From assembly GCF_900101885.1 (NCBI RefSeq), contig NZ_FNAN01000016.1:170796-234795 (forward strand): a DNA stretch of 64,000 nt. Reading direction: 5' to 3'. A program made the translations under genes and the position numbers. The notes beneath the pieces were generated by a model. The model was not told the origin of the DNA. It was given only the letters and a program-made list of their open reading frames with translations, and did no database searches. Shown in pieces: positions 8,763-18,001 of the stretch (position 1 is the stretch's first letter; every line of letters starts with the position of its first letter). The DNA comes from Dyadobacter soli (GTDB lineage: Bacteria > Bacteroidota > Bacteroidia > Cytophagales > Spirosomataceae).

Positions 8763-10001
8763 ATGAAAACCAACCGATTCCGGCTCCTTATGGGCATCGC
8801 TGCCCTGGGCATTTCCAGCCTGGGCCTTTTCTCCTGTGACGACAAGGACGAGCCTGCCGACGTAACTCCCGCCGAGCAGCATTTCACGATTTCCGCCTGG
8901 GCCCAGGGCGACGACCAGTACATTGCCGCCGTGCCGTCGCTGCACGAGGGGAACCTGTCGTTTATCGGGAAAGGCATCGAGGCGCAAGGTTCGCGCTACC
9001 TGTGGCACAAGGAATACGTTTACCAGATGAACCTGCCCGAGAAGAAATTCATCCAGTATGAAATGAAGGCAGATGGTTCGATCGCGCAGAAATCGTACAT
9101 CCTCACTGACGGCGTGGTGCCCAACTACTTCCAGTCGCTGAATGTGATCGACGACAACACATTGCTCGTGCTGGGCGCATTGGACGATAACAAAGGCGTG
9201 GCAGGCTGGGCCAGGATCAGCATCGGCGATTTCAAAGTGCTCGACAAGGGTACATTCACATTGCCATACGATGCTGCAAAACCGGATGTGGGCTTTTACC
9301 TCGGCCGCGGGTTTGTGGACAACGGCAAGTTTATCCTCGGCGGTTACTACTACGATGCCGCTACGCGTGCATACGTGGTCGATGGCGTGAAGGCGCTGGT
9401 ATACGACTTTCCTTCGATGGGCAACATGAAGGTGATCAGTACCAATGCTACCAATGGAAGTGTGGGTTACGATTACCTGCATTCGGTTGATAAAGATGAG
9501 GAAGGTAACCATTATTTCGTGGTAAGCGCCGGTAAATACTGGATGGGTAATGGCGGTAAATCCGGTGTGGTTAGGATCAAAAAGGGTACTGCCGAGTTTG
9601 ATAAAGACTATTTTCTCGATGTAACTACGCCGGTAGGGGACCAGGCCTGCCTGATGGGGCTCAACTACGTGGGCAACGGGATTGCATTCGGTACGGTGCA
9701 GTATGAAAGCAAAATGACCTCCGTTCGCGACCGTTACAATGATATCGCCCAGGTAGTGAAACTGAACCTGAACACCAAGGCCGTGACCGTTATGAACAGT
9801 CCGCTCAGCCCGGTGGGTATGGTGCGTTCGCCACTGGTTTTCAACGGCAAATATTATACGGGTATCAGTCCGGTAGATAAGGAAGCATTCATTTACGAAT
9901 TCGACCCGAACGGCGGAGCCGACAGCTTCAAGAAGGGCATCGCGCTCGACGGCGGCGGGTACATTCAGGTACAGCTCATCGCGCCGCACCCGACTAAATA
10001 G
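8763..10001 (+). CDS. DUF4374 lipoprotein (XusB-like)
   Basis: A 412-residue protein with a lipoprotein signal peptide, MKTNRFRLLM... ending LGLFSC; the lipid-bearing cysteine is followed by DDKDE, an acidic stretch of the kind associated with surface export in Bacteroidota. The mature part is strand-rich and resembles DUF4374 proteins such as XusB, the siderophore-binding lipoprotein that works with a TonB receptor (XusA) and a PepSY protein (XusC). It begins 9 bases after the fused PepSY-receptor gene and is followed by a strong hairpin terminator, so it is the last gene of the operon. It likely captures a ferric siderophore or other chelate above the receptor. The ligand is inferred only from the family. 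Confidence 0.8.
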   Translation: MKTNRFRLLMGIAALGISSLGLFSCDDKDEPADVTPAEQHFTISAWAQGDDQYIAAVPSLHEGNLSFIGKGIEAQGSRYLWHKEYVYQMNLPEKKFIQYEMKADGSIAQKSYILTDGVVPNYFQSLNVIDDNTLLVLGALDDNKGVAGWARISIGDFKVLDKGTFTLPYDAAKPDVGFYLGRGFVDNGKFILGGYYYDAATRAYVVDGVKALVYDFPSMGNMKVISTNATNGSVGYDYLHSVDKDEEGNHYFVVSAGKYWMGNGGKSGVVRIKKGTAEFDKDYFLDVTTPVGDQACLMGLNYVGNGIAFGTVQYESKMTSVRDRYNDIAQVVKLNLNTKAVTVMNSPLSPVGMVRSPLVFNGKYYTGISPVDKEAFIYEFDPNGGADSFKKGIALDGGGYIQVQLIAPHPTK

Positions 10002-10008
10002 GAAAAAG

Positions 10009-10063
10009 GCCCATTAAAAGCTGCCGTACTTCTTGGACGACAGGTTTTAATGGGCACTTTTTG
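10009..10063 (+). terminator. Operon terminator hairpin
   Basis: GCCCATTAAAA (10009-10019) and TTTTAATGGGC (10045-10055) form an 11-bp perfect stem with a 25-base loop, followed by ACTTTTTG. It lies between the converging lipoprotein and beta-lactamase-fold genes and may act in both directions. Confidence 0.75.
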
Positions 10064-10081
10064 TGGTTTTTGAAATGCTGT

Positions 10082-11308
10082 TTAAAGCGGTACAAAGGAA
10101 TTTTCGTACATCTGGGCGATCAGTTTCGGATTTGAAATCTCGCTCTGCGGCGAATTGGCAAATACGGCTACCTGCACAGGACCAAAGTCGAGGAAGATTG
10201 TTTCGCAATTATGACCGATCCCTGTTTTGTAAAAATAACTGCCTTTCGTTCCGGTCAGTTTACCATCGAAACCAAGCAGTTTGGATTTCATCAGGTTAAG
10301 CTCCATCATGGTAAGTAGCTCGTTTTTAGCAACTTTCGAGGCGAGCTTTCCAAACTGGGAGGCGCTCAGATACAGGCCGGTAGCTCCGCATTCCCAACGA
10401 ATAATCGGCTTGTCGATTCCAGGCTCGTCCCCGTTTCTGGCCGGATAGCCCTGCGTAGAGAGGCTTGCGCTGATCGGCCCCATTTCTCCCCAGGGGTTCT
10501 GTCCCCAGGCCTGCCAATCAATTACCGTTGCATGTTCAAGGCCTGCGGGAACAAATACATTGGTGCGCACAATGTTGCGATAATGTTCGCCATACAGCAT
10601 AAAGTTTTCGGGTGTCGCATTCAATTCATTCCATTTAGCGGCATTACCCTGTTTTTTGAGTTCGGTTGCCTCCACATAAGGGAGTATAATTCCCAGAAGC
10701 AGATAATTGATATTATTGTTCTGCTTTGTTTTAGCATTGAAGATGCTTTCGTTCACCGGCCCTTCCACTGTCAGTTTTACTTTATCCCAATCATTAGGAT
10801 AGTAAATAAGCCCTGTTCTGTGCGCTAAAAGCCGCTCGAAATCCAGCTCTTTAAATTTGGAACTTGGCACCCAGTTTTTGGGAAGGTAATTCCAAACCTT
10901 GGTAGAAAGGGACAAATTGTATTTTTTGAGTATTCTTAAAGCAGTAACGGCGGTCACGTATTGTGTGGTGGTCAATACCTCCTGTTTTACGACCGCACCG
11001 TGGAGCTGAAAGCTACCTTCGAAATGCTTTCTGGCAAAGCCATCGCCGCCATTGGCACGGTAAAACTCCTCGCCGTTGTTGTATACTGCATAGCCGAAGC
11101 CTACCTCGCCTTCCAGGAGATTTTCTATCCGGATTGCAAAGCCATTGGCGTCAAATTTGGTCGGGATTCCCAGCTTGGCGTTGCGGTCGTCCCCTTCTAT
11201 TTGGGATAACTCCTCTGTCGGAATGAGCTCTTCTTTGCAGGAAGTGGTGAAGAGTAGTGTGGTGGCGAAAATGCCGAGGCTTATTGATTTCAAAATGTGT
11301 CGTTTCAT
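10082..11308 (-). CDS. Beta-lactamase-fold lipoprotein, probably catalytically dead
   Basis: A 408-residue protein with a lipoprotein signal (LLFTTSC, Cys24) and the outline of the class C beta-lactamase/serine hydrolase family: TAVTALRILKKYNLSLSTKVWNYLP, then LLAHRTGL, and a late KTGIGHNCETIFLDF segment. The catalytic motifs are altered. The usual S-x-x-K reads TTTQ (113-116), so the nucleophile serine and the lysine are both changed. The Y-x-N motif reads NNN (197-199). It is therefore probably a pseudoenzyme with a binding or structural role at the cell envelope, although threonine as a nucleophile cannot be excluded by eye. It is a single gene, convergent with the PepSY-receptor operon. 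A -7 box (TACCTTTG, minus strand) lies at 11352-11359. Confidence 0.78.
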   Translation of the reverse strand: MKRHILKSISLGIFATTLLFTTSCKEELIPTEELSQIEGDDRNAKLGIPTKFDANGFAIRIENLLEGEVGFGYAVYNNGEEFYRANGGDGFARKHFEGSFQLHGAVVKQEVLTTTQYVTAVTALRILKKYNLSLSTKVWNYLPKNWVPSSKFKELDFERLLAHRTGLIYYPNDWDKVKLTVEGPVNESIFNAKTKQNNNINYLLLGIILPYVEATELKKQGNAAKWNELNATPENFMLYGEHYRNIVRTNVFVPAGLEHATVIDWQAWGQNPWGEMGPISASLSTQGYPARNGDEPGIDKPIIRWECGATGLYLSASQFGKLASKVAKNELLTMMELNLMKSKLLGFDGKLTGTKGSYFYKTGIGHNCETIFLDFGPVQVAVFANSPQSEISNPKLIAQMYENSFVPL

Positions 11309-11351
11309 TGCTGATCGGATTTGAGTATGGATAGTCGTTTTATTTACATTA

Positions 11352-11359
11352 CAAAGGTA
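11352..11359 (-). promoter_or_regulatory. -7 box of the beta-lactamase-fold gene
   Basis: The minus strand reads TACCTTTG, a full TAnnTTTG match, 43 bases upstream of the ATG at 11308. No TTG is found at the ideal -33 position. Confidence 0.5.
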
Positions 11360-11474
11360 TCGCGACGACTCATGCCCGTTTTTTAACAGTTTTGTAAAAA
11401 GAATAAAAAATTATAAATGGAGATTCGGGCGGTTTCGGGCCGGTATATTCCATCAGTTGGCTGGTTTTTATATC

Positions 11475-12830
11475 ATGAAATCCATTCAGAAAAAATATGA
11501 CGCCCTGATTATCGGGTTCGGAAAAGGCGGCAAGACGCTGGCTGCTTTTATGGCGAAACAGGGCTGGCAGGTAGCGGTTATAGAACGGTCGGCGCTGATG
11601 TACGGCGGAACTTGTATCAATATCGCCTGCATTCCTACCAAGTCCTTGGTACACAGTGCCGAAAACCATGTGCCGTATGCTGATGCGATCGCCGAAAAGA
11701 ATCGGTTGGTGGAGTCGTTGCGGAAGCGGAATTTCGATATGGTAGATCAGTTCCCGAATGCTACCGTCATCACGGGTACTGCGTCGTTCCTGTCGCCGGG
11801 CACGGTTTCCGTGCGGCTGGCGGATTCGGGCGAGGAGGTGACCATCGCGGCCGACCGAATTATTATCAATACCGGTGCCAAGCCTGTTCTTCCATCCATT
11901 CCGGGACTGAATGCGAGCCGGCGTGTTTTTACCAGCACGACCCTGATGGAAGAAACGAAGTTGCCGGAGCGGCTGGTGATCATCGGCGCCGGTTATATAG
12001 CGTTGGAATTTGCCGGTATGTATGCGCAATTCGGCTCCGAAGTGACGCTGCTCAGCCGGTCGGCCACGTTTTTGCCCGACGAGGACCGCGACATTGCGGA
12101 TGCCGTACAATCTATACTCATTGCCAAGGGAATCCGTATCGAACTTGGCGCGCTCGTGGATGAGCTGGTGCCTGGCGGGGATACGGATACCATCGTTTAC
12201 CGCCAGGCAGAAACGCGGACAGAAATAAAGGCCACGGCGATCCTCATTGCAGCGGGACGCCAGCCCAATACGGAAGACTTGAACCTGGAAGCCGCCGGTG
12301 TGCGACAGGACAGTAAAGGGTATATTGTGGTCGACGAACGCCTTCAAACCAGTACCCCGAATATCTGGGCGATCGGCGATATCAATGGCGGCCCACAATT
12401 TACCTACATTTCCCTGGACGACTTCCGGATCATCAGAAGCCAGCTTTTTGATTTTAAACCCCATAGTACGGCCGATCGGATACAGGTTGCCGGGGCGTTG
12501 TTCATTACCCCGCCGTTGTCGCACGTGGGGCTGCGGGAACATGAGGCAATTGGGAAAGGTTACCGGGTTAAAGTAGCTACCTTGCCGGCATCCACCAGCA
12601 CGCGGGCGCAGCTTCTGAACCGTCCGGAAGGGATCTTCAAAGCGGTGGTGGATGCGGACACGAACCTGATATTGGGGTGTACGCTGCTTTGCTCCGATTC
12701 GAGCGAGCTCATCAATCTGGTCCAGCTGGCCATGCACGCCGGGCTCGACTACACCGTGTTACGCGATACGATTTACACGCATCCATCGATGAGCGAATCC
12801 CTGAACGATCTTTTCGCGAAAATCGGGTAA
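11475..12830 (+). CDS. RclA-like FAD/NAD(P) disulfide oxidoreductase
   Basis: From ATG at 11475 the product is 451 residues; an upstream in-frame start at 11457 would only add MAGFYI. Residues 9-20 form the FAD-binding loop (GFGKGGKT). The redox-active pair is C47 and C52 in GGTCINIACIPTK, and a second nucleotide-binding loop follows at VIIGAGYIALEFAGMY. The C-terminus has the dimerization domain ending in TIYTHPSMSE. The active-site sequence and overall similarity are close to E. coli RclA, a flavoprotein that protects against reactive chlorine and reduces copper. Mercuric reductase and lipoamide dehydrogenase are related but have other C-termini. It stands alone between two minus-strand genes. 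Confidence 0.85.
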   Translation: MKSIQKKYDALIIGFGKGGKTLAAFMAKQGWQVAVIERSALMYGGTCINIACIPTKSLVHSAENHVPYADAIAEKNRLVESLRKRNFDMVDQFPNATVITGTASFLSPGTVSVRLADSGEEVTIAADRIIINTGAKPVLPSIPGLNASRRVFTSTTLMEETKLPERLVIIGAGYIALEFAGMYAQFGSEVTLLSRSATFLPDEDRDIADAVQSILIAKGIRIELGALVDELVPGGDTDTIVYRQAETRTEIKATAILIAAGRQPNTEDLNLEAAGVRQDSKGYIVVDERLQTSTPNIWAIGDINGGPQFTYISLDDFRIIRSQLFDFKPHSTADRIQVAGALFITPPLSHVGLREHEAIGKGYRVKVATLPASTSTRAQLLNRPEGIFKAVVDADTNLILGCTLLCSDSSELINLVQLAMHAGLDYTVLRDTIYTHPSMSESLNDLFAKIG

Positions 12831-12856
12831 GGTTGCTGCTTACCGCGGTATGATTT

Positions 12857-15277
12857 TCACTCGGAACGGAGCGCCTTGACCGGATCTGTGAGCGCCGCTT
12901 TAATGGCCTGGTAGCTGACGGTCAAAATCGTAAGTGCCAACGCCAGCGCGCCCGACCCGCTAAAAAGCCACCAGGGCATTTGTGAACGGTATTGGTATTT
13001 TTCAAGCATCAGGTTCAGCAGGTAGTAGCTTACCGGCATTGCGATGGCGATGGCGGCGATCGTCAGGAGTACGAAATCTTTGGCGACTAACTTCCAGATA
13101 CCGGTAACGGACGCGCCCAGCACTTTGCGTATGCCGATTTCGCTTCTTCGCTGCTCGGCCGTGTAGGCGGCCAGGCCGAACAAGCCCAGGCAGGAGGTGA
13201 AAATGGCGATGGCTGCAAACAGCAAGGTTATCGTACCGATTTTGCTTTCAGTTTTGAATTTCAGGTCATATTGCTGATCGGCAAACTGAAAATCGAATAC
13301 GTTGCCGGGCAAATGCCGGTTAAAGATCCGGTTCAGGCTCGGCATGATGCTGCCTGTTCTTACTTCGGGATCCAGTTTGATGTACAGGTAATTAGGTGCG
13401 TAGGTCATGAAATAAATCGCCTGCCTGACGGGCTCGAAAGGCGACTGCATCACCATATCCCGCACAACCCCCACGACGCGGTACTCCGAGTCGTTGAATG
13501 TCCCGTCCTTCCACCTGATCGTTTTGCCGATCGGATCGGCCAGGCCCATGTACTTTGCAGCGGCTTCGTTGATGATGACAGCGGAAGAGTCGGAAACGAA
13601 TTTTTCCGAAAAATCCCTTCCCTGAACAACCTGCCAGCCGACCGTATGACCATACCTGTGCGATGCGGCGATGACGGCAAACTCGTCACCCTGAACGGGC
13701 GACTTGCCCGGCCACGAAAACCCTCTTGCATTTGACAGCAGATCGGTAACGGGCCCGGAAGATTGGGCTACCGATGAAACGATCGCGGAATGCAGCAAGT
13801 CGTTTTTCAATGCATCCAGGCGCGAACTTCCGGGCGGGATTTTTACATAAACCAGCCCTTGCCGGTCATAGCCGGTAGCCCTGTTTTGCCCAAACTGCAT
13901 TTGCCGGAAAACGCCGGCGGCGCCGATGATGAGGGTGATAGAGATGGTGAATTGCAGTACTACCAGCGCTTTTCTTGGCGTTGCGGAAAGCCGGCCCGCA
14001 TTCGCCGATCCCGATTTTAATACCTTGACCGGTTTCAATGCGGAGAGGTAAAGTGCGGGATAACTTCCCGCCACGAAGCTCACCAGAATGCAAAATACAA
14101 CGGCAATCAGCAGGAACCAGGCATTGAACGCCAAGCCGTTTCGGGACATGAATTCGATTTGCTTGGACGTGATCGCATTGAATTCGGGCAGCGCTATTTG
14201 CACACACGCCAAAGCGATCAGGAAGGACGCGGTCACGACTACCAGCGATTCCATAATGAATTGAGCAATGAGTTGCGCGCGCCTGGACCCCACTACTTTG
14301 CGTACACCGATCTCTTTGGCCCGTTGTTCGGAGCGGGCCGTGCTGAGGTTCATAAAGTTGATACATGCCAGCAGGAGAATGAAAGCCGCGATCGCCGCGA
14401 AGAGCTTCACATAGTAAATATCTCCGCCGGTATTCACACCATTTTCCCAGGACGAATACAAATGCCATTTATCCATCGCGTGAAGCGCAATGGTATGCGT
14501 GCTACCGGAGGTACCAGGCGCCTGGCTCAGATGGTTTTCCAGTAAATGCGTTATCCTTGCGGATGTGGCTTCGATGGTGCCGGTTTTTTTCACCTGAACC
14601 AATATCTCAAACGTGTTTACATTCCAGTTGTCTTTTACGTTGTTGACCCACTGCCGTCTTTGTGCCGAGGCAAACAGCTTCCAGGGGGCTATGAACGACA
14701 GGTTATAATAATCCGAATTGGAAGGGAAATCCTTATAAACGCCGGCCACAAGTGCTTCCAGTTCATTGTCAATTTTCAATGCCTGGCCGAGGGGATCGGT
14801 TTTCCCGAACATGGAAATGGCGGCAGATTCCGAAATCAATACCTGGGACGGGCTGCCAAGCGCGCCCAACGTGCCCGCGAGCATCCGCGGCGCGAGGATA
14901 TGCGCACCATCGGGCTCCATAAACCGGCCTTTCTTGCGGAACTTGTTTCCGTTCGCCAGCAGATTGTAGTCTTCCGTATCCCACGATACCGCAACGTGCT
15001 CAAAATCGGCCGGAAACTTCTCCCGCAGCTCCGCGGCTAACGGAAAAGGCAGGTTGGGTGAACTCGCGATCTGGCCGTTCTGGGCAGTATGGGACATGAC
15101 GCGCCCGACGCGCGCGTAGTTTGCATTGCCTTTGTTGTAATTCCACTCGTCCCAGATCCACAAGGAAATCAGCAATGTTGCGGTCAGCGAAAGGGCCAGT
15201 CCCGAAATGTTGATGAATGTGTAAACTTTGTTCTTTTTAAAACTTCTGAAAGCAATCCTGGCGTAGTTGTTGATCAT
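12857..15277 (-). CDS. FtsX/MacB-type ABC transporter permease
   Basis: An 806-residue permease with the duplicated layout common in Bacteroidota. There is an N-terminal helix (FINISGLALSLTATLLISLWIW), a MacB-type periplasmic domain to about residue 280, and a first FtsX block of three helices (LACINFMNLSTARSEQRAKE, GVRKVVGSRR). A short linker helix and a second periplasmic domain follow, then a second FtsX block (AAYTAEQRRSEIGIRKVLGA) to the end (DPVKALRSE). It would need a separate LolD/MacB-like ATPase, which is not encoded next to it. Such proteins move lipoproteins, peptides or drugs, or act in envelope stress. The substrate cannot be read from the sequence. Confidence 0.9.
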   Translation of the reverse strand: MINNYARIAFRSFKKNKVYTFINISGLALSLTATLLISLWIWDEWNYNKGNANYARVGRVMSHTAQNGQIASSPNLPFPLAAELREKFPADFEHVAVSWDTEDYNLLANGNKFRKKGRFMEPDGAHILAPRMLAGTLGALGSPSQVLISESAAISMFGKTDPLGQALKIDNELEALVAGVYKDFPSNSDYYNLSFIAPWKLFASAQRRQWVNNVKDNWNVNTFEILVQVKKTGTIEATSARITHLLENHLSQAPGTSGSTHTIALHAMDKWHLYSSWENGVNTGGDIYYVKLFAAIAAFILLLACINFMNLSTARSEQRAKEIGVRKVVGSRRAQLIAQFIMESLVVVTASFLIALACVQIALPEFNAITSKQIEFMSRNGLAFNAWFLLIAVVFCILVSFVAGSYPALYLSALKPVKVLKSGSANAGRLSATPRKALVVLQFTISITLIIGAAGVFRQMQFGQNRATGYDRQGLVYVKIPPGSSRLDALKNDLLHSAIVSSVAQSSGPVTDLLSNARGFSWPGKSPVQGDEFAVIAASHRYGHTVGWQVVQGRDFSEKFVSDSSAVIINEAAAKYMGLADPIGKTIRWKDGTFNDSEYRVVGVVRDMVMQSPFEPVRQAIYFMTYAPNYLYIKLDPEVRTGSIMPSLNRIFNRHLPGNVFDFQFADQQYDLKFKTESKIGTITLLFAAIAIFTSCLGLFGLAAYTAEQRRSEIGIRKVLGASVTGIWKLVAKDFVLLTIAAIAIAMPVSYYLLNLMLEKYQYRSQMPWWLFSGSGALALALTILTVSYQAIKAALTDPVKALRSE

Positions 15278-15534
15278 AAAGCTTTTGAGAAAAGAAATTG
15301 GTGAACGAGTGCCTCATGGATGTCGGCCGAGGCTTTGATGAACTGCTTTCGCAAATTACCCCGATTTTTCTTTTTTCATAACTTATATGTAAAACAAAAA
15401 CAGTCTATGAACTGTCGAAATTATTCGATCGGCTGTCGCTTTTCGTCGAATTATGTACATTCACGATCGTATTTTATTCAATTGCATTAACCCGGCGTTA
15501 TGCGTTTTGGGGGCTTGCAAATATCATCGACAGC

Positions 15535-17829
15535 ATGTACTCAACAAGGCGTTCCATTACACGGCAGGTCAAGGCGATTTTAAGCGTTTGCCTGCTTTTC
15601 CTCACCCACACTGTAATTTCCCAGCAAAAACATCCCACACAGCATTTTACCACCGCAAACGGCTTGCCGCATAACAGCGTCAACGACCTATCGGTAGATT
15701 CGAAGGGTTTCGTATGGCTTGCTACGGAAGGCGGTTTGACCCGTTTCGATGGGCGTAACTTCCTTGTAATCGAAAAAAGTCATACGGGAACGGGTACCAA
15801 CCGGGTATCGGCTATTTCGCCCGGATTAAGGAATGCACGCAATCCCAGTCAATTGGATGTCGCCTACGTATCCTTTGCCACCGGCGCCCGGGCGAACATC
15901 ATCGACGGACACGTACGTCCCGTCGGGGATGAAGTGCAGCTGCGCGATGAAAAAATCCATTCGCTTCGCGCCAGGCAGTATTACGATTTTATAAACGGAT
16001 TGCCGGAAAGGTGGGGCAGAACGATCCGGCCCGGTCAATCGACCATGGTGGCGGGTAATTTCGGGGACGGGGAATTTTATCTTTGCAGCCCTACCACAGT
16101 CGCCTACTATCGTGGATGGGAGAAACGGTACCAATTACTGAATAAAACAACGGACCGGCTGAGTTACATCACATTAGGAGGCCGCTTGTACTACCTGAAC
16201 CCGGATAGATCGTTCACCCAGATTTATGACAACCAAAGATCGTCGTTTCCCATGAAGGGCGATATTACCCGGAATGAGCATTACGCAAAATCCACAGCGC
16301 CGGTAAAGCTTTTCTGGAATAACAAAACGGCCCAGGCGTTCTTCTATATCGACAGCCAGGTTTTTGAGCTGGTTCAGGAACCCGACGGCACCCTTACGAC
16401 ACAGCTCCTCGTAGCCGACTTTAACCTGGATTCGGAAAGTGTGGACATTATCTATCACGACCGGTCGAATGGAGAGGTTTTTCTTGCCAGCGGTAAGAAT
16501 GGGTTGTTTATGATGGGGGAAGCCGGCGGCGAACGGCCCGGCGTTTCCAGCGCACAGGTACCTTCGCTTCCCGATGGTGACTTTGTTGTCGAAAAGGTGG
16601 TTGCAGGCGATAAAACGATAGAACCCGATAGCGATACCATCCGGCTTTCCAAATCCGACAATTTTAAGGTTTATCTTTCCGCCCCGCATTTCGGAGACCG
16701 GGGCAATCTCCAAATGACGTATGCCCTGGCAGAACCCGATCAGGAGTATTCCACCCTGGAATGGCAAAAAATTAAGGAAGACCGCGGCGATATCACGATA
16801 CATTATGCAAGCGTGCCATCCGGTTTGCATAAGCTAATCATTCGCAGACACGCAGGCACGGGCACGAGTACCTACACGAGCAGAGAAATGATCCTGGTTG
16901 CACCCAGGGCCTGGTACGAGGATCGTTGGTTGCTGGGGCTGGCATCCGTTTTTGCGCTTGCCGTTGTTCTGTTGATCTGGCGGACCCGGTACGTTCAAAT
17001 AGCGCAGCGAAACCGCTGGCTGGAAATGCAGGTATCTGCACGGACGGATGAGCTCCGGCAAACCTTGCTGACACTCGAAGCATCACGCGCTGACCTGTTG
17101 CAGCAATATCAGTTGCAGTCGCGGCTACTGACTTCAATGGCACATGATCTCCGGTCGCCGCTGTCGTCGGCGGTTTTGGTAACGGGCGAGGTGGGGAGGC
17201 TGATTGGCCGTCAGGAGACCGAAAAGGCCGCTCAATTGAACGGGCACCTGGAAGATGCCATCAGGCTGATCAAACAATCTACCGACGAGCTTTTGACCTA
17301 CATGAAAGTGCAGGTTTATCGTACCGAGGTAAAAATGGAGGAAGTTGCGCTGGCAGGGATTATCGATAAAAGCTTCCATTTGTATGCCAAATCGGGCCGG
17401 GTAAACGCCAATGCTTTTCGAAACCATGTCCCCAAAAATGTAACCGTCTCCACCAACCCGCAACTGCTCGACATTATCATCCGGAACCTGACCGACAATG
17501 CGAATAAATACACCGAAAATGGCACCATTACCGCCGATTGGTACCGGGACGACGACTCCACATCCCTCTCGATACGCGACACCGGGGCGGGTTTGCCTGC
17601 CGCAATCGTCGAATGGTTCAGGCACGACGAATCTTTGCCTGCCCCTGACAATTTCAATGGTTTAGGATTGGTAATCGTCAAAGAGCTGGCGCCTTTCGCC
17701 ATGATCAGGCTGAGCATTCAGAATGAGGATGACGGTACTAAAGTGACTTTGACATTTACCAACGCGAAGCCGTTTGACCTAAAAAATTCTAATGGGTTGC
17801 CTGCCAGTCATTTGGTGGAAAATGGTTAG
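15535..17829 (+). CDS. Sensor histidine kinase with Y_Y_Y-type sensor
   Basis: A 764-residue membrane kinase. After a signal peptide (CLLFLTHTVISQQ) there is one clear two-component propeller repeat (NGLPHNSVNDLSVDSKGFVWLATEGGLTRFDG, residues 42-74). The following 300 residues are probably a degenerate propeller, and then comes a Y_Y_Y-like Ig domain. The transmembrane helix is near 466-484 (LLGLASVFALAVVLLIW), followed by a coiled coil. The HisKA box HDLRSPL has the phospho-acceptor H537. The ATPase domain shows the N box NLTDNANKYTENG, DTGAGLP and FNGLGLVIVKEL. The NarL-type regulator gene follows on the same strand. HisKA kinases usually pair with OmpR-type partners, so the pairing is inferred from position only. 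Confidence 0.88.
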   Translation: MYSTRRSITRQVKAILSVCLLFLTHTVISQQKHPTQHFTTANGLPHNSVNDLSVDSKGFVWLATEGGLTRFDGRNFLVIEKSHTGTGTNRVSAISPGLRNARNPSQLDVAYVSFATGARANIIDGHVRPVGDEVQLRDEKIHSLRARQYYDFINGLPERWGRTIRPGQSTMVAGNFGDGEFYLCSPTTVAYYRGWEKRYQLLNKTTDRLSYITLGGRLYYLNPDRSFTQIYDNQRSSFPMKGDITRNEHYAKSTAPVKLFWNNKTAQAFFYIDSQVFELVQEPDGTLTTQLLVADFNLDSESVDIIYHDRSNGEVFLASGKNGLFMMGEAGGERPGVSSAQVPSLPDGDFVVEKVVAGDKTIEPDSDTIRLSKSDNFKVYLSAPHFGDRGNLQMTYALAEPDQEYSTLEWQKIKEDRGDITIHYASVPSGLHKLIIRRHAGTGTSTYTSREMILVAPRAWYEDRWLLGLASVFALAVVLLIWRTRYVQIAQRNRWLEMQVSARTDELRQTLLTLEASRADLLQQYQLQSRLLTSMAHDLRSPLSSAVLVTGEVGRLIGRQETEKAAQLNGHLEDAIRLIKQSTDELLTYMKVQVYRTEVKMEEVALAGIIDKSFHLYAKSGRVNANAFRNHVPKNVTVSTNPQLLDIIIRNLTDNANKYTENGTITADWYRDDDSTSLSIRDTGAGLPAAIVEWFRHDESLPAPDNFNGLGLVIVKELAPFAMIRLSIQNEDDGTKVTLTFTNAKPFDLKNSNGLPASHLVENG

Positions 17830-17876
17830 TGGAATGGGAAGGCGTATTCTACAAGCGGTTATTTTGTGTAAATGTA

Positions 17877-17946
17877 ACACTACAAAAATGTAGTGTCATT
17901 ATCTATCTTACACTACAAAGTACTAATACTTCGCTGGCTACATTTG
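17877..17946 (+). promoter_or_regulatory. Palindromic operator candidate and -7 box before the response regulator
   Basis: ACACTACA (17877-17884), AAAA, TGTAGTGT (17889-17896) is a perfect 20-base palindrome. A third copy of ACACTACA is at 17910-17917. A -7 box TACATTTG follows at 17939-17946, with no TTG at the -33 position. The arrangement suggests an activator or repressor site controlling the NarL-type gene at 18002, possibly by that protein itself. Confidence 0.55.
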
Positions 17947-18001
17947 TATGTGATGAGTCGAAACAAGCGACAGTAATACCCGGGGAATCGATTTTGTGTT
18001 C

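Noticed and set aside
8739..9989. A 416-residue open frame on the minus strand, fully antisense to the DUF4374 lipoprotein gene
   Set aside because: It has no signal peptide, fold or motif, and its composition is that of a reversed GC-biased gene. Similar antisense frames occur at 11370-12737, 30282-31502 and 34412-35464.
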